A stretch of 64,000 nt of DNA from Enterococcus asini ATCC 700915. Its GTDB lineage: Bacteria > Bacillota > Bacilli > Lactobacillales > Enterococcaceae. Position numbers and translations under genes: made by a program. The first letter of the stretch is position 1; each line of letters starts with the position of its first letter. Positions 1-9,049 of this stretch are shown here, one piece after another. The notes beneath the pieces are model-generated. The model did not search any database and was not told the origin of the DNA. It saw nothing but the letters and a program-made list of their open reading frames with translations. The stretch lies in assembly GCF_000407365.1 (NCBI RefSeq), contig NZ_ASVU01000001.1:1974455-2038454 (forward strand). Direction: 5' to 3'.

Positions 1-1
1 A

Positions 2-376
2 GCAAAACCAATTGTTTCCAATGTCACGCCTGTGGCAACCGCTGGATCGGTTGTTCAGCCTGCCGTTAGCTTTTTTGTGGAATTAAGCGATGGCTTCAAA
101 TATCAAGGTACAAGTAACAAGGACTATTTCCTTAGGGTTATAGAACATCTGGCGAAGACGTATCCTAATGTTTATCAAGATTTGAAGTTGAATTTTATGA
201 GTAAAAAAGGACGACACTATATTTCGGAAGTGCAAGCATATTCAGCAGGAAGCAATGCTAAACTTTACACTCAAATAGATAATGGCGACTTCATCTACAC
301 GAATCAGTCAGCTGTAAGTTTAAAAAATAACTTGGATCAATATTTGAAAGCTTTCAACATCCAGCGAATCGTATAA
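2..376 (+). CDS. Phage tail-region protein, C-terminal part (5' end outside window)
   Basis: The reading frame is open from the first bases of the window, so only the last 124 codons are visible and the true start lies upstream. The visible part has no motif I recognise. It is moderately charged, has no membrane segment, and ends at a TAA just before an intrinsic terminator and the tape measure gene. In tailed phages this slot normally holds the major tail protein or tail assembly chaperones, so a role in tail assembly is inferred from position only. An internal GTG at 32 has no convincing ribosome binding site. Confidence 0.55.
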   Translation, partial: AKPIVSNVTPVATAGSVVQPAVSFFVELSDGFKYQGTSNKDYFLRVIEHLAKTYPNVYQDLKLNFMSKKGRHYISEVQAYSAGSNAKLYTQIDNGDFIYTNQSAVSLKNNLDQYLKAFNIQRIV

Positions 377-385
377 TAATTTGTG

Positions 386-410
386 AAAGACTGCTAAGGC
401 GGTCTTTTTT
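386..410 (+). terminator. Intrinsic terminator between two tail genes
   Basis: A 9-bp stem (AAAGACTGC with GCGGTCTTT, one G-U pair) with a TAAG loop runs into six T. It lies inside the phage late region directly before the tape measure gene, so it would cut expression of the downstream tail genes unless read through. Confidence 0.75.
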
Positions 411-442
411 GATGCCCGAAATCAGAGAGGAGGTGAGGTTTA

Positions 443-3004
443 GTGGCAGATAACTTTGGTTTAAAGATTGGTGTTGAAGGCGAGAAGGAGTTTAAGAACT
501 CCCTTCGTGACATCAACCAATCCTTTAAGGTACTGGGTTCAGAAATGAAGTTGGTATCGTCTGAGTTCGATAAAAACGACAAAAGCATTCAGGCGGTTTC
601 GGCAAGAAATGCTGTCCTCAACAAGTCGATTGATGCTCAGAAAGAGAAAATCACCACGCTTGAAAGTGCCCTTCAAAATGCATCAGATAGCTTTGGTGAA
701 AATGATAAACGAACTCAGAACTGGGCGATTCAACTCAATAATGCCAAGGCTCAACTCAACGGTATGGAGCGAGATCTTGTGACCAACGAGAAGGCACTCG
801 ACTCAATGAGGCAAGAAGAAGTGGATGTCACCAAAGAAACGGATAACCTTGGCAATGAACTCAAGGATACGGGTGATGAGGCTGAAAAGTCTGGTGGCAA
901 GTTCGAGAAGTTTGGTGGCGTCCTTAAAGGCATTGGTGCTGCAATGGGAGCTGTTGCTCTTGCTGCGGGTGCAGCCGCAATTGAATTAGGCAAACAAGTG
1001 GTATCAGCTTATGCCGACTATGAACAATTGGTCGGCGGGGTTGATACCCTTTTTGGTGATGCCTCAAAGACAGTTCAAAAGTCGGCAGATAATGCCTTCA
1101 AAACAGCAGGGATGTCCGCCAATGAATACATGGAAACTGTCACAGGTTTCTCTGCAAGCTTGATTCAATCACTCAACGGAGATACGGCAAAGGCTGCTGG
1201 AGTAGCCGACCAAGCTATCACCGATATGAGTGATAATGCCAATAAGATGGGCTCCAACATGTCCGACATCCAAAATGCCTATCAAGGGTTTGCTAAGCAG
1301 AATTACACGATGTTGGACAACCTCAAACTAGGTTACGGCGGGACGAAAGGCGAGATGGAACGTTTGCTTTCTGATGCGGAGAAAATCACAGGCAAGAAGT
1401 ATGACCTGTCAAACTTTGCAGATGTGACAGAAGCTATCCATGCTATTCAAACCGAAATGGGCATTACAGGAACGACCGCCAAGGAAGCAACTGAAACCAT
1501 CAGTGGTTCAATTGATGGAATGCAGTCAGCAATCTCCAACCTTATGGCGGGATTAGGAAATGCCAATGCAGATATTGGGTCACTGATTGGGAATGTGGTT
1601 GAGTCCTTCCAAAATGTCCTCAAGAACATCATTCCAGTTATTGAAAATATAGTCTCCGCCTTGCCTGCAGTAATTGATGCGGTCATTGGAGCGATTGGGC
1701 AGTTGTTGCCAACCTTACTAGAATCAGTGACATCACTATTCTCGCAAGTCTTGCAGACGGTATTGGGATTGCTACCAACGCTTATTCCAGTGGTGGTTCA
1801 AGCAGTCCTCACGATTGTGCAGACCTTGATTGAAAATCTGCCACTCCTCATCAATGCTGCCTTTCAGTTAGTGACAACCTTGATTCAAGGTATCGGTGAG
1901 GCTTTGCCTGAGCTGATTCCAATTACCATTCAGGCGATTATCACAATTGTGAACGGGCTGATTCAGAACTTACCATTGCTCCTAGATGCTGCATTGCAGT
2001 TGATTATGGGACTGGCTCAAGGTTTGATTACGGCACTACCGATATTGATTGGAGCCTTGCCACAGATTATTACAGGTATCGTGAACTTCATCATCAGCTC
2101 CATTCCAGTCATTATTCAGACGGGGATTCAGCTCTTGACCTCGTTGGTATCGGCTTTACCTGACATTATCAACGCTATTGTGGCAGCCATTCCTGTGATT
2201 ATTCAGAACATCATCAATGCGGTGATTGGGGCAATTCCTCAACTGATTGATGCAGGTATTCAACTTCTAGTCGCCTTAATTGGTGCTTTGCCACAAATCA
2301 TCACAACAATTGCGAATGCTCTGCCTCAGATTATCAATGCAATCACTGGCACATTGGTTGGAAATATCGACAAGATTATTCTAGCAGGTGTGAAACTACT
2401 CGTAGCTTTGGTGCAAAACTTGCCCGCCATTATTTCAGCAGTTGTCAAAGCCGTCCCTCAAATCATCACAGGACTTGTGAATGCCTTTGGAGAGTATGTT
2501 TCGACCATGGCGAATATTGGACTGAATCTGATTACAGGTTTGTGGAATGGTATCGCTGATGCCGCAGGTTGGTTGAGAAGTAAAATCTCAGGTTTCTTTG
2601 GTGGCGTGGTAGACAGTATCAAGGACTTCTTTGGTATCCACTCACCTTCAACTTTGTTCCGAGATGAAATCGGGAAGAACATGGCTCTGGGGATTGGCGT
2701 TGGTTTCGATAAGGAAATGACAGGTGTGGCGAAAACCATGCAAGATGCCATTCCAACCAAACTGGATATGCCAAACTTTGATATTGATACAGGCGTCCAT
2801 ACAGCAATCGACAGCACCTTTTCTATGCTTGATTTGGGTGCGAAGGTGGATACACTTACCAACATTACGACTGAAATGTTCCCGGCACTACTTAAAGCAA
2901 TGGACATCAAGATTACTCTTGACGACGGGACGTTGGTTGGTCGCCTAGCTCCTGAAATTGATAAGAGCTTAGCTGTTTTGAAACGTAGAAATTATGCTTA
3001 TTAA
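443..3004 (+). CDS. Phage tail tape measure protein
   Basis: This 853-residue protein fits a tape measure: it sets tail length during assembly and is ejected with the DNA. Residues 1-150 are charged and predicted coiled coil. A hydrophobic alanine-rich segment follows at about 160-180. From about 385 to 710 there is a long run of degenerate hydrophobic repeats with ALPxII and LLxALxxALP patterns. The C-terminal part has the motif GIHSPS followed by a glycine-rich stretch, very common in tape measures of Gram-positive siphophages. The start is GTG with AGGAGGTGAG ahead of it. At about 0.15 nm per residue, the family rule would give a tail near 130 nm. No lytic domain was recognised. Confidence 0.93.
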   Translation: MADNFGLKIGVEGEKEFKNSLRDINQSFKVLGSEMKLVSSEFDKNDKSIQAVSARNAVLNKSIDAQKEKITTLESALQNASDSFGENDKRTQNWAIQLNNAKAQLNGMERDLVTNEKALDSMRQEEVDVTKETDNLGNELKDTGDEAEKSGGKFEKFGGVLKGIGAAMGAVALAAGAAAIELGKQVVSAYADYEQLVGGVDTLFGDASKTVQKSADNAFKTAGMSANEYMETVTGFSASLIQSLNGDTAKAAGVADQAITDMSDNANKMGSNMSDIQNAYQGFAKQNYTMLDNLKLGYGGTKGEMERLLSDAEKITGKKYDLSNFADVTEAIHAIQTEMGITGTTAKEATETISGSIDGMQSAISNLMAGLGNANADIGSLIGNVVESFQNVLKNIIPVIENIVSALPAVIDAVIGAIGQLLPTLLESVTSLFSQVLQTVLGLLPTLIPVVVQAVLTIVQTLIENLPLLINAAFQLVTTLIQGIGEALPELIPITIQAIITIVNGLIQNLPLLLDAALQLIMGLAQGLITALPILIGALPQIITGIVNFIISSIPVIIQTGIQLLTSLVSALPDIINAIVAAIPVIIQNIINAVIGAIPQLIDAGIQLLVALIGALPQIITTIANALPQIINAITGTLVGNIDKIILAGVKLLVALVQNLPAIISAVVKAVPQIITGLVNAFGEYVSTMANIGLNLITGLWNGIADAAGWLRSKISGFFGGVVDSIKDFFGIHSPSTLFRDEIGKNMALGIGVGFDKEMTGVAKTMQDAIPTKLDMPNFDIDTGVHTAIDSTFSMLDLGAKVDTLTNITTEMFPALLKAMDIKITLDDGTLVGRLAPEIDKSLAVLKRRNYAY
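1700..2570 (+). repeat. Degenerate hydrophobic repeats within the tape measure gene
   Basis: The encoded segment repeats short hydrophobic units built on ALPxIIxxI and GIQLLxxLxxALP patterns, at least ten times. The copies differ in DNA sequence, so this is protein-level repetition and not a recent DNA duplication. Confidence 0.6.
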
Positions 3005-3013
3005 GAATGGAAT

Positions 3014-3043
3014 TTGATGGCTTGTCAACATCCGTTGTATAAT
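3014..3043 (+). promoter_or_regulatory. Sigma-A type promoter for the inserted gene at 3085
   Basis: TTGATG at 3014-3019 and a perfect TATAAT at 3038-3043 are separated by 18 bp, just after the tape measure stop codon. A promoter here would let the next gene be transcribed in the lysogen, separately from the late operon. Confidence 0.6.
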
Positions 3044-3084
3044 AAATAATAGGTAAACAATTTGATTGAGACGGAGGTTTCGAG

Positions 3085-3579
3085 ATGGCGAATCAATTAA
3101 CAGAAGTAGAAGTATTAAGAAAACTAGGTATCCCAGATTTTAGGCATCTATCCAAGGACAAGGTCATGAGTTTTGCATCCATGCTTCAAGATATGGATCC
3201 CGAAGTAGCAAAAAAAGCATTGGAACAATTTCCAGAATTTGCAAAAGTTTCTCTGCAAGCTATGACTGACTATAAGGAAACTTTAAATAAGACTCTTGAA
3301 AAAGATAAAGACAGTAGCAATCGAGTTTACGATGCATATGATCAAATCATTTCTACATTAAGAATCGCAGCTGAAAAGGAAGATGTTCCTTTCGAGGAAA
3401 AACAATTTTACATCAATAAAATGGTTGAAGTCGCGCAAATGGCTGATAAGAAAGACTCGGAAAATAAGAAGTATAATTGGGCTGTTCTCGGTCAGGCTGC
3501 ACTTGCCGCAGTTGTGCTGGTTGGTGGTACAGCAGCAGTTCTGGGAGGAAAAACCGACATTAAACTTCCCAAATTATAA
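3085..3579 (+). CDS. Putative moron: small protein with C-terminal membrane segment, function unknown
   Basis: I do not recognise this 164-residue protein. The first 135 residues are charged and helical with no cysteine; residues about 140-160 form one hydrophobic segment rich in alanine, valine and glycine, followed by a short lysine-containing tail. A tail-anchored or membrane-attached protein with most of its mass in the cytoplasm is likely. It has AGGTTTCGAG-type spacing to its ATG, its own promoter upstream and a strong terminator downstream, and it splits the normally contiguous tape measure and distal tail genes. That is the layout of a lysogenic conversion gene. Superinfection exclusion is one possibility, not shown by sequence. 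Confidence 0.6.
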   Translation: MANQLTEVEVLRKLGIPDFRHLSKDKVMSFASMLQDMDPEVAKKALEQFPEFAKVSLQAMTDYKETLNKTLEKDKDSSNRVYDAYDQIISTLRIAAEKEDVPFEEKQFYINKMVEVAQMADKKDSENKKYNWAVLGQAALAAVVLVGGTAAVLGGKTDIKLPKL

Positions 3580-3591
3580 TTTGTACTTATC

Positions 3592-3619
3592 AGGATTGGT
3601 TTGATTCCAATCCTTTTTT
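3592..3619 (+). terminator. Intrinsic terminator after the inserted gene
   Basis: AGGATTGG at 3592-3599 pairs perfectly with CCAATCCT at 3607-3614, followed by six T. It closes the promoter-gene-terminator cassette that begins at 3014. Confidence 0.85.
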
Positions 3620-3642
3620 CATACTAAAAAGGAGGTGGTAGC

Positions 3643-4335
3643 TTGAATGCGTTTATTCTAGATGGAACAATCAACTCACGGACTGATCTTGGACTTCGCA
3701 TCACGCAAGTTCCAGTCATTCCATCAACAGAACGTGTGATTGAGAATATCGAGGTGGATGGTCGAGAGGGAGATTTGACCTTGTTCAAAGGTTGGAAGGA
3801 TATGACATTTAATTTGAAAGCCGTCATCTGGGCACAAGATGCGTGGACCGTTTGGCGAACCATCTCCCCACAAATCTTGAATGCCAAGACTATCAGCTTT
3901 TCCAATGATCCGTCAGTCTATTATAAAGTGAAAACCGTCCTAGCAAGTGGGTTAACCCAAGTCCTCTCCACTTTGTGGGAGTTTGAAATTGAAATAACGT
4001 GCTCGCCTTTTCTCTATAAGATGGACGTTCCACTCATCAACCGAACCTCATCGGGAACGGTGACGAATAGCGGTAACGTTTACTCCTTGCCACGAATTAA
4101 GATTTTCGGTAGTGGCACGAGGACATTGACCATTAATGGCAGGCCAATCGTCCTTAACTTGCAGTCAGAGTATCTGATTATAGATAGCGAATTGAAGGAA
4201 TGCTTTTATGGTGACGTGGCTGCAAACAACCTAATGACAGGTGAGTTTCCTGAATTCCGAGTAGGGGCTAATACAGTCACGCTTGGGACGGGAATTACCA
4301 AAGTAGAGATAGAACCGAGGTGGAGATTTTTATGA
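3643..4335 (+). CDS. Phage distal tail protein (Dit family)
   Basis: The 230-residue protein fits the distal tail (Dit) family, which forms the hub joining the tail tube to the tip. The early part carries the typical stretch with a phrase like VEGREGDL (here VDGREGDLTLFKGW), and the C-terminal half is beta-rich, as in the family's galectin-like fold. The order tape measure, Dit, Tal is conserved in siphophages of Firmicutes. The start is TTG at 3643, seven bases after AAAGGAGG; an ATG four bases later is out of frame. Its stop overlaps the next start as ATGA at 4332-4335, which suggests translational coupling. Confidence 0.85.
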   Translation: MNAFILDGTINSRTDLGLRITQVPVIPSTERVIENIEVDGREGDLTLFKGWKDMTFNLKAVIWAQDAWTVWRTISPQILNAKTISFSNDPSVYYKVKTVLASGLTQVLSTLWEFEIEITCSPFLYKMDVPLINRTSSGTVTNSGNVYSLPRIKIFGSGTRTLTINGRPIVLNLQSEYLIIDSELKECFYGDVAANNLMTGEFPEFRVGANTVTLGTGITKVEIEPRWRFL

Positions 4336-7300
4336 TTGTGCTATATGAGAAAACTGAATCAAACTTCAATAATAATGGTCTCGTTGTCCTTGATGATTAT
4401 GTCGTAAGCCCAGTTGTTTCCGAACAACTCAATGGGCTTTTTTCTTTGGAGTTCGATTATCCAATTCACGCCAAGGCAAGCGACAAACTTCGACCTGAGA
4501 TGATAGTGAAATGCCCTGCACCTGAACTTCAAGACCAACTTTTCCGAATCGTTGAACGTGATGATTCGCTTGGTGATTTCGTCCATATCGTAGCCCATCA
4601 CATTTTCTATGACTTGGCAAAGAATCTGATTGAAGATACCTATATCGTCAATAAGAATGGTTCTGGAGCACTGACACAGCTACTAGGTGCAACAGCAGTC
4701 AGTCACTCGTTCACTGGAACGTCCAATATCACGACCGTAAACAACGTCCGCTTGGTGCGTTTGAATCCAGTTGAGGTCTTGCTTGATAGTGACCTGGATA
4801 ATGGCTATCGAGCTCGATACGGTGGCGATATTGTTCGAGATAACTTTTCGATTGCCATGCTTGCCCATCGTGGCAGTGATAATGGTGTCCAGATACGAGA
4901 CAAGAAGAACCTCACAGGTTATAACGCTGATTTGGACTATTCGTCTATCGTCACTCGCATTATGCCTGAGGGCTATGATGGACTGTTCTTGCCTGAGAAA
5001 TATGTCGATAGTCCACTCATCAATAACTACGTTAGTCCAAAAATCAAGGTCATCAAATACGACAACGTCAAGGTGGGCGATAAAGAAGGCGAGTTTGCGA
5101 CTAAGGAACTAGCCTATGAAGAGCTCAGACGACTTGCAGCACTGGAATTTACTGTAGGTCACATTGACTTGCCGACTGCGACCTATGATGTGGAATTTGC
5201 CCCACTGGAACGAACCGAGGAATACAAAGCCTTCTCAAGTCTTGAGACCATCTATCTTGGGGACACGGTTTCCGTCATTCACGCAGAAGACGGATTTAAT
5301 GTGACGGCTCGAATGGTTGAGTACAAGTATGATCCACTCTTGAAGGCTTTCATTTCCATCACGCTTGGAAACATCATGCCGAAATTCACGGATGTGGCGA
5401 AGGACATCAAGAAGGTTGATACCAAGGTGGAACAAGCCAAAGACGATGCCAACTATGCACTAACGGCAGCTAATGGCAAGAACACCAACTTTTATGGTCC
5501 GGACACACCTGTTAATCCGAAACTTGGAGATGTTTGGTACAAAGAGAACGGTGACAAGCTAGAAATGTGGGTTTATGAAATTCGTGATGGCGTGACACAG
5601 TGGTACGCTTTGGCAAATGACCTGACAGCTGAAGAAGTGAAACAAGCAGTAGCTCAGGCTCAAGAGGAATCTGCTGATGCTTTGGAGAAGGCAAACACCG
5701 CCTTTGATGAAGCAATGACCGCCTTGGAAAATGCTAACCAAGCGAACTCAACCGCAAATTCTGCCAGTCAAGCCGCTGACTCTGCTTTCAATAAATCGGT
5801 GAAATCATCAGTCGTAACCTATTCGGCTGGCACCAGTGGTACGACAGCACCAACGTCAGGTTGGCAAAGCACCGTGCCGTCTGTTTCAGCAACCCAGTAT
5901 CTCTGGACGAGAACAGTCTTTACACTGCAAGACAACTCCACAACCACTTCCTATTCGGTTTCTAAGAAAGGAGCCAAAGGGGATAAGGGAGATACAGGCG
6001 ACACGGGGGCGACTGGGGCAACAGGTAGTCCAGGAACGAATGGTGCTCCGGGGCAAAATGCGCCAACCATTACCTCAGTTCGTGAGCAGTTTTACCTCTC
6101 GACTTCAAGTACCAGTCAAACAGGTGGTTCATGGTCAAACACCATTCCGACTTGGGCGAACGGTAAATATTACTGGACAAGAGTGGTGACGACTTATTCG
6201 GATAGCACAACCACAACTTCAACGGCAGTTCTCGACCAAGGGTTGAACCAATCATTGGTAACAGCCCTTGAAGCAAAATCTGCAACCGAAACATTGACCA
6301 CTACCGTAAGTCAACATGCCACAAAAATTGAACTGGCTGCGACCAACATCACGAATCTCCAAGGACGGATGACAACTGCTGAGTCGACACTTACCGTTCA
6401 GGCAGGTCAGATAGCTGCCAAAGCGAGTCAAACTTCGGTAGATTCGCTAACTGGCAGAATCTCGAGTGCCGAATCGAGTCTGACGGTTCAAGCAGGACAA
6501 ATTGCTTCTAAGGCCAGTCAAAGTTCAGTAGATAGCCTAACAGGTCGAGTGACGTCAGCCGAAACACTCATTCAACAAACATCAAACACCATGCTTTTGA
6601 AAGTATCTGAACTCCAAGAAGAAATTGGTGTTCCCTTCAAAGTCAAGAACTGGGAACAAGGCTCTCTCAGCACGTCTGATGGTTCGGAGATTTCTGCAAC
6701 CAACTACCTTCGTTCTGAGTATATTGATGTAGCAGAAGGGGACAAGCTCATCGGTCAAAGACGTGACGGGTCGTCCTTAACGGTTTACTACCATTACTAT
6801 GGTTTCACTTTGCCTTATGTAGACTATGTGCCAGCTGCGAAACAATATGTCGAGAAGTTGGTGGTTGGGACTTATGACAATACGACTATCGTTGATTATC
6901 TCAACTCAAAGGCAGTTGAAACCTTATCCATCACAGGTTCAGTCACCTCTAATCCTTATGCCTCAGCAGAAGACTATCTGGTGATTTACAAGCTACCAAT
7001 GGGTGGAAGAGCACTACCAAACACCATCACTTGGAATGGTCGAAAAGATACGTCTGATAACATCGTCTTGCTTTATGCGGGTGGGACGTGGCAACAAATC
7101 GACACGGTCACGAACTCAAGCAATGCCATTCATACGTGGAACATCACACCTGAACAAATCTCAGGAATGCTTGGCGACTACGTTTATATTGCTTTCTTCT
7201 CAATCAAAAACGGCTCGTATGCGGGAATTTACAATGCGACTACGAGTCCATTCACCATGAACCCAATGGACGAATCCACTTATACCCAGATTTCCTATCA

Positions 7301-8411
7301 GAGTTCATCTGGTGTGGTAACTGTGCCGAGTAATGCGATGAAACTCAGGGTACGAGTGAACACGACTATAAAACCTGATGAGTATGATGGAAATGTTTTC
7401 TCGGCTACTGTTAGGGAGGACTACACAAAAGCCAACACCGTATATTCGGCCATTATGATGCAAAAGGACATCATCAACCTCCGAGTGGGTAAAGGCGATG
7501 TGATTAACCAAATCAATATTTCACCTGAAAGCATTTTGATTGCAGGGAACAAAGTCCATATCACAGGTCAAACAACCATTGATAGTGGGGTGATTACTTC
7601 AGCGATGATTGGTAGTGCAGCGATTACCACAGCAAAGATTGCGGATGCAGCCATCACGAGTGCCAAAATCGCAAGCCTTGATGCGGGGAAGATTACCACG
7701 GGTACACTTTCGGCTAGTCGCATAGCCGCAAGTTCCATTACGGCAGACAAACTCGCAGCCAATATTCTTACTGCAATCACGGCAAGTAGCTCCATTCGAA
7801 TCACAGGAACAACTATCGGCTACTATTCAGGAAGTACCCTTGTAACGGAAATTAACTCCCAAGGGATGACGATAAGGCGTGGTGGGACAACGGTTGGTAC
7901 GATAGGTGCGAACAACATCAGCGGGCATACCGATTGGCGAGGCTTGGTCTTTGACCTTGAATACGGCACGGAGTATATGACGTGGGCACATAAGGATAGT
8001 TCCAGTGCATCAAGTTATACCACCAAGCTCATCTGGTATGCGAGAAAGCTTGAGAACGGAAAAGAGAAGGGATTTCATTTCTCGGATACGATTAATTTCA
8101 ATGGTAATCCATTTGGCGTTTCCTACAGCGATGGAACAGGCTACTATCTCAAGATTTCAACCATTAACCTTGGTAGTGGGGTTACACCATATCTGGTGAG
8201 AAGTGGTGGAACAGCAGGCATTTATTTTGGTGGCTCCATGCTTCATTTGTGTTCAGGTGGGAAATGGTTTGATGTGAAAGCCATGCTTGAGATTTGCTTA
8301 AAACTGGCAGGTAAGACCATCGCCTTTCCAAGTGGGATTGATAGCACGGGGAAAATAACGGGTTACTATAATGCGATTGCGATGCCAACGATTAGTACGT
8401 GGACAGCTTAA
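4332..8411 (+). CDS. Phage tail-associated protein / tail fibre (Tal, prophage endopeptidase tail family)
   Basis: About 1359 residues. Residues 1-380 match the prophage tail endopeptidase-like (gp27-like) baseplate domain expected right after Dit. A WYxENGxK-type linker module follows near 395-430, then alanine-rich coiled coil near 430-490. Two related WTR-containing modules flank a collagen-like Gly-X-Y run at about 545-577. Residues 685-745 hold a tandem 30-residue repeat. A gp58-like segment rich in ITTAKIADAAITSAKIAS patterns lies near 1075-1150, and the C-terminal 250 residues probably bind the host surface. I chose ATG 4332, which forms an ATGA overlap with Dit and has GGAG six bases upstream; an in-frame GTG at 4320 is the alternative. 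Confidence 0.88.
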   Translation: MIVLYEKTESNFNNNGLVVLDDYVVSPVVSEQLNGLFSLEFDYPIHAKASDKLRPEMIVKCPAPELQDQLFRIVERDDSLGDFVHIVAHHIFYDLAKNLIEDTYIVNKNGSGALTQLLGATAVSHSFTGTSNITTVNNVRLVRLNPVEVLLDSDLDNGYRARYGGDIVRDNFSIAMLAHRGSDNGVQIRDKKNLTGYNADLDYSSIVTRIMPEGYDGLFLPEKYVDSPLINNYVSPKIKVIKYDNVKVGDKEGEFATKELAYEELRRLAALEFTVGHIDLPTATYDVEFAPLERTEEYKAFSSLETIYLGDTVSVIHAEDGFNVTARMVEYKYDPLLKAFISITLGNIMPKFTDVAKDIKKVDTKVEQAKDDANYALTAANGKNTNFYGPDTPVNPKLGDVWYKENGDKLEMWVYEIRDGVTQWYALANDLTAEEVKQAVAQAQEESADALEKANTAFDEAMTALENANQANSTANSASQAADSAFNKSVKSSVVTYSAGTSGTTAPTSGWQSTVPSVSATQYLWTRTVFTLQDNSTTTSYSVSKKGAKGDKGDTGDTGATGATGSPGTNGAPGQNAPTITSVREQFYLSTSSTSQTGGSWSNTIPTWANGKYYWTRVVTTYSDSTTTTSTAVLDQGLNQSLVTALEAKSATETLTTTVSQHATKIELAATNITNLQGRMTTAESTLTVQAGQIAAKASQTSVDSLTGRISSAESSLTVQAGQIASKASQSSVDSLTGRVTSAETLIQQTSNTMLLKVSELQEEIGVPFKVKNWEQGSLSTSDGSEISATNYLRSEYIDVAEGDKLIGQRRDGSSLTVYYHYYGFTLPYVDYVPAAKQYVEKLVVGTYDNTTIVDYLNSKAVETLSITGSVTSNPYASAEDYLVIYKLPMGGRALPNTITWNGRKDTSDNIVLLYAGGTWQQIDTVTNSSNAIHTWNITPEQISGMLGDYVYIAFFSIKNGSYAGIYNATTSPFTMNPMDESTYTQISYQSSSGVVTVPSNAMKLRVRVNTTIKPDEYDGNVFSATVREDYTKANTVYSAIMMQKDIINLRVGKGDVINQINISPESILIAGNKVHITGQTTIDSGVITSAMIGSAAITTAKIADAAITSAKIASLDAGKITTGTLSASRIAASSITADKLAANILTAITASSSIRITGTTIGYYSGSTLVTEINSQGMTIRRGGTTVGTIGANNISGHTDWRGLVFDLEYGTEYMTWAHKDSSSASSYTTKLIWYARKLENGKEKGFHFSDTINFNGNPFGVSYSDGTGYYLKISTINLGSGVTPYLVRSGGTAGIYFGGSMLHLCSGGKWFDVKAMLEICLKLAGKTIAFPSGIDSTGKITGYYNAIAMPTISTWTA
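6384..6563 (+). repeat. Tandem 90-bp repeat in the tail fibre gene
   Basis: Two adjacent 90-bp units (6384-6473 and 6474-6563) encode near-identical 30-residue blocks that include LTVQAGQIA, KASQ and SVDSLTGR. The protein copies match far better than the DNA, which differs mostly at third positions, so the duplication is not very recent. Confidence 0.85.
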
Positions 8412-8424
8412 GGAGGTGGATGAT

Positions 8425-8598
8425 TTGGACGATTGGATTCTAGAGAAACCTAACAACACGATTGAGCCTGATTCGGAAGAATGCGAACAGCCAACACAAG
8501 TAGATGTCGATATGGTGGACCTGCTTGTAATGGTGGTGGACGACCTCTGCGTTCAGGTAGGCGAATTAAAGGAGAAGATGAAAGATGCTAAAGATTAA
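8425..8598 (+). CDS. Small acidic phage protein of unknown function
   Basis: A 57-residue acidic protein starting at TTG 8425, nine bases after an AGGAGG that begins on the last base of the tail fibre stop. An ATG at 8371 is in frame but lies inside the fibre gene with no binding site, so I reject it. The C-terminal half is a short amphipathic helix ending in KEKMKDAKD. Small acidic proteins of this size are common between fibre and holin genes. No family was recognised. It overlaps the next gene by 14 bases. Confidence 0.65.
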   Translation: MDDWILEKPNNTIEPDSEECEQPTQVDVDMVDLLVMVVDDLCVQVGELKEKMKDAKD

Positions 8599-9004
8599 AA
8601 ACGAAGAATTGGTTGACGTGATCACCTTTCTTGAAGAATTTGAGCTTCAACCAAAAGTCAGCCGAGTGCGAACCAAACTCGTCAAGCTAATCCGTGAGAA
8701 GATTGATGAACTCTACAAGGACGAGGTGGAGTTGTTACAACGGTTCGGAAAGAAAGACGAGGAGGGTAACCTCATCCAAGACAATGGAAACTTCTCGCTT
8801 TTGCCTGAAACCGCAGCCGAGTACCATAAAGAAAAGGCAGATTTGTTGAATGAGGATTCCGTCATTGATGTGGCGGAACTTCATAGCAAACTGCCTTTAT
8901 TGATTGGTGGGTTGGAAGATAGTGAGGTTACGATATCAGGTAAAAAAGCTGAGACGTTGGAGCTGGTCTTGGAATTATTGGAAACAGAAGTTAAAGGCGT
9001 TTAG
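8585..9004 (+). CDS. Phage protein, DUF1617-like
   Basis: A 139-residue, strongly charged helical protein with AAAGGAG ten bases before its ATG. The beginning (KIKNEELVDVITFLEEF) and the overall pattern resemble DUF1617 phage proteins, which sit between tail fibre and holin genes in Firmicutes phages and have no assigned function. There is no signal peptide or membrane segment. It is translationally coupled to the upstream small gene by overlap and is followed 45 bases later by the holin. Confidence 0.65.
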   Translation: MLKIKNEELVDVITFLEEFELQPKVSRVRTKLVKLIREKIDELYKDEVELLQRFGKKDEEGNLIQDNGNFSLLPETAAEYHKEKADLLNEDSVIDVAELHSKLPLLIGGLEDSEVTISGKKAETLELVLELLETEVKGV

Positions 9005-9049
9005 GAGAAATCCTAGATGCCTTTTTCAATACAGAAATGGAGGAATGAC

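Noticed and set aside
2458..2910. Long minus-strand frame inside the tape measure gene.
   Set aside because: It has no binding site, low-complexity composition mirroring the plus-strand gene, and no family resemblance; it is a shadow frame.
8371..8424. Upstream ATG extension of the small acidic phage gene.
   Set aside because: It lies inside the tail fibre gene without a binding site, while TTG 8425 follows a perfect AGGAGG.
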